Source: Burkholderiales bacterium
GTDB taxonomy: Bacteria > Pseudomonadota > Gammaproteobacteria > Burkholderiales > UBA11063
Reading direction: 5' to 3'
DNA length: 59,385 nt
Assembly: GCA_019748155.1 (NCBI GenBank)
Contig: JAIEPY010000103.1
Location: 1-59,385, forward strand
Below the pieces are notes generated by a model. The model was given only the letters and a program-made list of their open reading frames with translations, was not told the DNA's origin and did not search any database. Below are positions 55,278 through 59,385 of the stretch, one piece after another; the stretch's first letter is position 1; each line of letters opens with the position of its first letter. The translations under genes were made by a program, and so were the position numbers.

Positions 55278-56440
55278 TATCTTAGCTCCGAATTGCTCTC
55301 AATGGCATAAGCAAATTGTTCATAACCATATGTTGCAGAAGCTAAATCACCATTTTTTAAGCGAGCAATGTTTACAAACGAAAATAATTTTTGATTTTCT
55401 GGTGGTTGGTTTGTAACATAGCTTGCAAACTCCCACGAGTGTGTAGTGGCAATAACTTGACAATTATTATCTTTCGCCAATTTAAAAATCAAATTCCACA
55501 TATCACCTACTATACTGTAGTGTATCCCATTTTCAATTTCATCTATTAGAAGAATACCGTCTTTAGCACTAATAGTGCCTATTATAATATTAAACAATCG
55601 TTTTGCTCCATGACCAAGTGCTGATATTGGAATGGGCTTGTTTTTTCCATCTAAAATTAGCTCTATTCTAGATTCCTGACTATTGAGAGGCTCGTTACCT
55701 AACTCTATATCTTCAATTGCGGGATTCAATAATTTTAATCCTGGTATTAAATAGTCTTTTATAAGTTTTCTATGGTTAGCCCTAATATTATTAAACTCTC
55801 TTACAATGGCTTGTTGCTTTGGTAATGTAAAATTTATCTGAGTATTATTATTAACAAAATCATCTGCTTTTAATAACTCGCCAAATTCATTAATTAAAAC
55901 TATGGGATATAATTTTACAGGATGAACTATTCCACTCTGAATATGTGGCAAATATAAATTATCCTGAATAGTATTTTTTATAGATGTGCCAGAGTAATAT
56001 TGTCTACCACTATGCTTAAACTCTATTATTAACCCATCCGTTGTCAGAGATGTAGTTAAAACATTATTAAAAGCTAATGGGTTATTGTTTTGTAATGGGC
56101 TATTTTGTTGAACAGAAAACTTTGCTGCATGAGTAAGTTTGCAGCTTAATTCATCATTATTTGTTTTTACTGTAATACATTTAGTTAAATCATAATCGTT
56201 AAATACACCAGTAACCGCGTAATCGAATGGTAAATTTAAAGGAAAACCATTAGTAAGTCGATTGCCTAACACTGGAATTAGTAATGAACTTACTTTATAG
56301 TTAAACAATAGTAAAATAGCTTCCAATATTGAAGTTTTACCAATGTTATTTTTACCTGAAATTAACGTTACTTGTTTCAAGTCTTTAAGGCTTAATTTTT
56401 TAAGATCCTTAAAGTTTTCAATATCTAGTTTATTAATCAT
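55277..56440 (-). CDS. AAA/ABC-type ATPase of an OLD/PARIS-like defence pair
   Basis: About 387 residues. N-terminal 'LDIENFKDLKKLSLKDLKQVTLISGKNNIGKTSILEAILLL' has the P-loop GKNNIGKT (29–36 from ATG 56440). The C-terminal lobe has 'ALGHGAKRLFNII' (signature-like), Walker B 'GILLIDEIENGIHYSI' and the switch His in 'VIATTHSWEF'. This is the AAA_21/OLD-family ATPase layout. ATG 56440 is chosen because GGGAA precedes it; an ATG at 56452 is also in frame. It lies upstream of the TOPRIM gene and would act as its sensor or regulator. Confidence 0.85.
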   Translation of the reverse strand: MINKLDIENFKDLKKLSLKDLKQVTLISGKNNIGKTSILEAILLLFNYKVSSLLIPVLGNRLTNGFPLNLPFDYAVTGVFNDYDLTKCITVKTNNDELSCKLTHAAKFSVQQNSPLQNNNPLAFNNVLTTSLTTDGLIIEFKHSGRQYYSGTSIKNTIQDNLYLPHIQSGIVHPVKLYPIVLINEFGELLKADDFVNNNTQINFTLPKQQAIVREFNNIRANHRKLIKDYLIPGLKLLNPAIEDIELGNEPLNSQESRIELILDGKNKPIPISALGHGAKRLFNIIIGTISAKDGILLIDEIENGIHYSIVGDMWNLIFKLAKDNNCQVIATTHSWEFASYVTNQPPENQKLFSFVNIARLKNGDLASATYGYEQFAYAIESNSELR

Positions 56441-56488
56441 TTTGTTTCCCATCTAAATCAAAGAAAATTTGCTCTATATTCTTTATTA

Positions 56489-56917
56489 TTATTTTTTCAT
56501 TTGATCTATAATATAATTGATTGAATATTTCTTGTAAAGTTTATACCATAAACTTTTGATTACAAAATATATAGTTAATAACACAGCAAATAAACATGCT
56601 AAGCCTATTAGTGTTTTCCATACAAGCGCATTAATTCCTAAAAAACTCTTATAATTATCAACAGTTAATATTACGGTTAAAAGAGTTATAGATATTCCTA
56701 ATGGTAATTGCCAAGAAGATGCCAATGAAATTATCTTATCAATTGATTTAGTCAGTATTAATTCAACTCGCTCTTCTCTTATTGTAATAATTGTCCCCGT
56801 TGTATTAGTGACGTAATTATCTTGAGAAGGCGATTGTGATAATGTTCCCTGATTAACTGGCTCAGTTACATCTAAAGGATTATTACTATCTAATTTTCCT
56901 TGATTCTCAAATGTCAT
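56489..56917 (-). CDS. Two-helix membrane protein in the defence cassette
   Basis: About 142 residues from ATG 56917, where GGAG sits six bases upstream (an ATG at 56929 is also in frame). A Gln/Asn/Ser/Thr-rich disordered N-terminal ~45 residues is followed by a helix, two membrane segments ('LPLGISITLLTVILTV' and 'LIGLACLFAVLLTIYFVIKSL') and a basic C-terminus. No known domain. The start comes right after the stop of the zinc-ribbon gene, so the two are coupled. A membrane-effector role is possible but unproven. Confidence 0.6.
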   Translation of the reverse strand: MTFENQGKLDSNNPLDVTEPVNQGTLSQSPSQDNYVTNTTGTIITIREERVELILTKSIDKIISLASSWQLPLGISITLLTVILTVDNYKSFLGINALVWKTLIGLACLFAVLLTIYFVIKSLWYKLYKKYSINYIIDQMKK

Positions 56918-56918
56918 C

Positions 56919-57203
56919 TTACTCTCCATGTTGTTGAGTAAGCGGCTTTGCTAATGCTCCAATAACTCCTAGAGCATGCTGACTGATAAAGCCACAATTT
57001 GTGCAGATTACTACAGCAGCTGGAATAGATGGTCCCCCAAGTGCAAAACCGTTTAAGTTATATTGCAATGGTGAATTAATGTATCCATCTGCTAAGGAAA
57101 AATTATTATTTCCACATCTTGGGCATGGTAGTAGTGCATGTTTATCACTAAGAGTCTTTGCTATTTTATCTTTTTCTTCTTGGCTTAGTGGCGTTATATT
57201 CAT
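56919..57203 (-). CDS. Small zinc-ribbon protein in the defence cassette
   Basis: 94 residues. Two CxxC knuckles, 'CPRC' (C27, C30) and 'CTNC' (C67, C70), bracket a ~36-residue middle, a typical zinc ribbon. A helical 'LSQEEKDKIAKTLSDKH' precedes it. Good AAGGAA ribosome-binding site seven bases before ATG 57203. It lies 20 bp after the hsdS stop and just upstream of the two-helix membrane protein. Function unknown. Confidence 0.65.
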   Translation of the reverse strand: MNITPLSQEEKDKIAKTLSDKHALLPCPRCGNNNFSLADGYINSPLQYNLNGFALGGPSIPAAVVICTNCGFISQHALGVIGALAKPLTQQHGE

Positions 57204-57223
57204 CTATTATTCCTTTTTTGCTG

Positions 57224-58516
57224 TTAAACTTTTATTTTACCAGTAACGGCACTATCAATAAGGGTGGCTTTGTATTCTTTTAGCTTTTCTATTTCTTGTT
57301 GTTTGCAAATAATTGATGCTTCTATTTTATCATTCAACTCTTTGAATACTTCTAGTATTTTAGTTTGTTCTTCAATTGGTGGAATAATAACAGGTAATTG
57401 AGCATATTTATCGGCACCAATATTTTCAATAGTTGCCTTATTAAACATAAAATCTTTCCAAAGATAAAATAGGGGTGAATTTGTATAGAGATAAAGAAAG
57501 TCACTCAAAATAAGTTGTTCATTAGCACTTGCCTTAATTAGATAGCCAGCGAAGCAATAACTATCTTCATTAGATATATTCTTTTTAAACTGATAAGATT
57601 TCCCCACCGTAGCTCCACTTCGAGCAAATAAAATATCACCATCTTTTAATAAATAATCATTAGCAATACGTGCTGGTAAAGAAAGCTTATTTACATCGCT
57701 TAATTTCCCATTATTACTGAAGTCCGTAATTCTAATATAGCGTGGCAATTTCTCACTATACTCAACACCACTTTCATTTGCTCCATATTTTAATTTTTCA
57801 ATAAGAGTAAATTTTAACTTTTTAACTTCCCAATGAGCAGGGATTTGTCCGAGCCATTCAATGCCAGAATCTTTCATCGGAACATTTGGACCTAAGCCTT
57901 TAGTAACCGCATTATTGATTATTATTTGGCGATATTCTTTCAATAACTCAATCATTTTTTCTTTTTGAGCGATAGCCTCATCAATCTGTGTTGTTTTTTT
58001 ATCTAAAAAATTCGCAATCCTCTGTTGTTCTTCACTATTTGGCAAAGACAACAAGATTGTCCGCATTTCATCAAATCTAGTAGTCCATAGATCTGCAACA
58101 ATACCATGACCATTGCGATAAAACTCTTCAATAAAACTATAAGATTTTAACAAATAATGACAATATTTACTATCTATGAATAATGGTTGTAATACAATAT
58201 TTATTAATGATACAGAACCTTCATAAATAGATATTCCGCTTGACCCTTTTCTATCAGAGCGGCTATTTATGACAAAATCCCCAGTCTTTACTAATTTGCG
58301 ATTATCTCCGTCATTTGTTTTTGCCGCATTTTCTAATTGAGGAACTATTCCCCCTTTGGTAACTGATAGAGCTGGATAATCTTTATCGGAGACTTTTGTT
58401 CTTCGTTCTATAAATTTAGTCCCAAGTCTAGTAAATTCCCAATGTGCAGGAATTTCACCCAACCACGCAACACCAGAGTCTTTATAGCTTTCATAACGTG
58501 CAAACTGTTTAGTCAT
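57224..58516 (-). CDS. hsdS: Type I restriction specificity subunit HsdS
   Basis: 430 residues with two target-recognition domains. Each begins with the same kind of motif ('YKDSGVAWLGEIPAHWEFTRL' at ~10 and 'MKDSGIEWLGQIPAHWEVKKL' near 215) and ends in a conserved helix containing 'NSEEQQRIANFLDKKTTQIDEAI' or 'PIEEQTKILEVFKELNDKI'. The halves give a bipartite target that cannot be read from sequence. No frameshift or inverted copy is seen, so no phase variation is evident. Confidence 0.95.
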   Translation of the reverse strand: MTKQFARYESYKDSGVAWLGEIPAHWEFTRLGTKFIERRTKVSDKDYPALSVTKGGIVPQLENAAKTNDGDNRKLVKTGDFVINSRSDRKGSSGISIYEGSVSLINIVLQPLFIDSKYCHYLLKSYSFIEEFYRNGHGIVADLWTTRFDEMRTILLSLPNSEEQQRIANFLDKKTTQIDEAIAQKEKMIELLKEYRQIIINNAVTKGLGPNVPMKDSGIEWLGQIPAHWEVKKLKFTLIEKLKYGANESGVEYSEKLPRYIRITDFSNNGKLSDVNKLSLPARIANDYLLKDGDILFARSGATVGKSYQFKKNISNEDSYCFAGYLIKASANEQLILSDFLYLYTNSPLFYLWKDFMFNKATIENIGADKYAQLPVIIPPIEEQTKILEVFKELNDKIEASIICKQQEIEKLKEYKATLIDSAVTGKIKV

Positions 58517-58524
58517 ATTTGCAC

Positions 58525-59372
58525 CTATAGTCCTAATATCTCATGAATTAAACCATCGCTTTGCCGTTCTAGCTCAATGATATCTTTGGCAACTTCTTCA
58601 ATACTGCGTAATGGTTTATGGCGATAGAAATATTTATTAAAACTAATCTCATAACCAATTTTGACACTATCTAGATTTATCCACGCTTCTGTTACATGTG
58701 GCTTAACTTCGGCGTTAAAATAATTTAAGATATTTTGCGTCAGTGGGATTGATTCGCTATCGCGTAAATCGCTCGATGACTCATACTCAATATATTCATG
58801 TGGATTATTGGTTGCATAATAACCAAAATCTGCTAAATCATCTTGTTTACAACCAAGATGAGAGAGTAACTGATCAAGTTTATCACCAGTTAGTTTGTGC
58901 ATTTTTTTGATAACTTGTGCTGCATTTTCATCATATGCTGAGATTGCATTGATAATTTGGTTTTTATCGCTATCATTTAGCTTAATATTGAGCTGTTTTA
59001 GTGTGGTTGTCATTTCCTGGCTAAACAAGTTAAAATCCAAGTATTCATCATCACCAAAATATTGGTAGAGTTGTCTCGCGGTTTCTAGAATAGTTAATTG
59101 CTTTTGCCATGTTTGTGGACTGAGTAATTTTTTGATATTTTTTGCATTAAGATCAAGTTGATTATCTTCACACCACTTGATGATTTGTTTTTCATAAGTG
59201 GATAAATTACTATAAACTTGTTCGCCATGCTGGGTATAAATATACTCCATTGGCTCAGTTAAATCTTTATCAAAGCGTAATTTCTCAATTGCTGCAGCGG
59301 TAAACTGAATTTTTAAACGTTGTGGACGTTCAATATTAACTTTGTAGTAACCAAAGTCATGATTAGCAAATA
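58525..59372 (-). CDS. hsdM: Type I modification methylase HsdM (C-terminal part, truncated by the window edge)
   Basis: The frame runs off the end without a start. About 282 C-terminal residues are present, including 'NHDFGYYKVNIERPQRLKIQF', the HsdM stretch following the catalytic domain, and the helical end that binds HsdS. The NPPF catalytic motif lies outside. The real coding sequence stops at 59372; the final 13 bases are adapter. hsdS follows after 8 bp. Confidence 0.9.
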
Positions 59373-59385
59373 AGATCGGAAGAGC
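59373..59385. other. Illumina adapter remnant at the end of the sequence
   Basis: The last 13 bases are AGATCGGAAGAGC, the common TruSeq adapter start. They interrupt hsdM and are not genomic. Confidence 0.93.

Noticed and set aside
54648-56440. Retron or Gabija system
   Set aside because: No reverse transcriptase and no UvrD-like helicase partner; the ATPase and TOPRIM parts are separate genes, closer to PARIS or AbiL.
57224-58516. Phase-variable or inverting hsdS locus
   Set aside because: Only one hsdS copy, no simple-sequence tract in the gene, and no adjacent recombinase.
1-59385. CRISPR array, tRNA or rRNA genes
   Set aside because: No regularly spaced direct repeats and no cloverleaf or rRNA-like sequence were seen in the gaps; short tRNAs could be missed by eye but the gaps are small.

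Overview
The window is a 59.4-kb stretch of an AT-rich, compact proteobacterial chromosome. Its end carries sequencing adapter, so it is probably one end of an assembly contig. Several gene orders fit beta- or gammaproteobacteria: folC–SPOR protein–cvpA–purF, lptE–holA, der–bamB–yfgM–hisS, nadD–rsfS, and hprK directly followed by rapZ. The hprK–rapZ pair without rpoN/hpf/ptsN leans toward betaproteobacteria, perhaps an AT-rich Neisseriales-like lineage. This is inference; no rRNA or tRNA gene is in the window to settle it.

Layout. 0.2–2.5 kb: a PAS/LuxR-type regulator and a CPD photolyase. 2.7–5.5 kb: valS. 5.7–10.4 kb (+): a NamZ-type muramidase, an EamA permease and a giant ankyrin protein. 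10.4–14.7 kb (-): a Bcr/CflA-type efflux pump, purD, a nitroreductase and a PlsC-type acyltransferase. 14.9–19.5 kb (-): a complete four-subunit group-3b (NADP-linked, sulfhydrogenase-type) [NiFe] hydrogenase with its maturation protease, preceded by a long structured leader. 19.9–23.0 kb (+): an Na+/H+ antiporter and a FUSC-type transporter split over two genes. 23.0–28.7 kb (-): ppk1–lptE–holA–purine permease–YcfJ-like protein. 28.8–36.2 kb (+): a tight housekeeping run from a small conserved protein through a YgfX-like protein, folC, cvpA, purF, nadD, rsfS and a short hprK to rapZ, closed by a clear terminator. 36.2–44.9 kb (-): the whole tryptophan pathway (trpE, trpG, trpDC fusion, trpFB fusion, trpA) plus a DAHP synthase, interrupted by a Dyp peroxidase and a small membrane protein, and preceded by a candidate leader peptide with alternative hairpins. 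44.9–47.0 kb (-): a large membrane protein that reads as a periplasmic Cache sensor joined to a pentameric ligand-gated ion channel. 47.2–51.6 kb (-): der–bamB–yfgM–hisS. 51.7–59.4 kb (-): a type I restriction-modification locus (hsdM partial, hsdS, hsdR) with four extra genes between hsdS and hsdR: a zinc-ribbon protein, a two-helix membrane protein, an AAA ATPase and a DUF3226 TOPRIM-like protein.

The strongest candidates for new biology are the Cache–channel fusion, which may use an ATT start codon, and the ATPase/TOPRIM/zinc-ribbon/membrane-protein cassette nested in the restriction locus, which looks like a PARIS/AbiL/OLD-like anti-phage module. Next come the structured hydrogenase leader and the trp leader. 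The terminal 13 bases equal the common Illumina adapter and should be trimmed. All calls come from reading sequence and translated motifs by eye; no database search, fold prediction or codon statistics were run.
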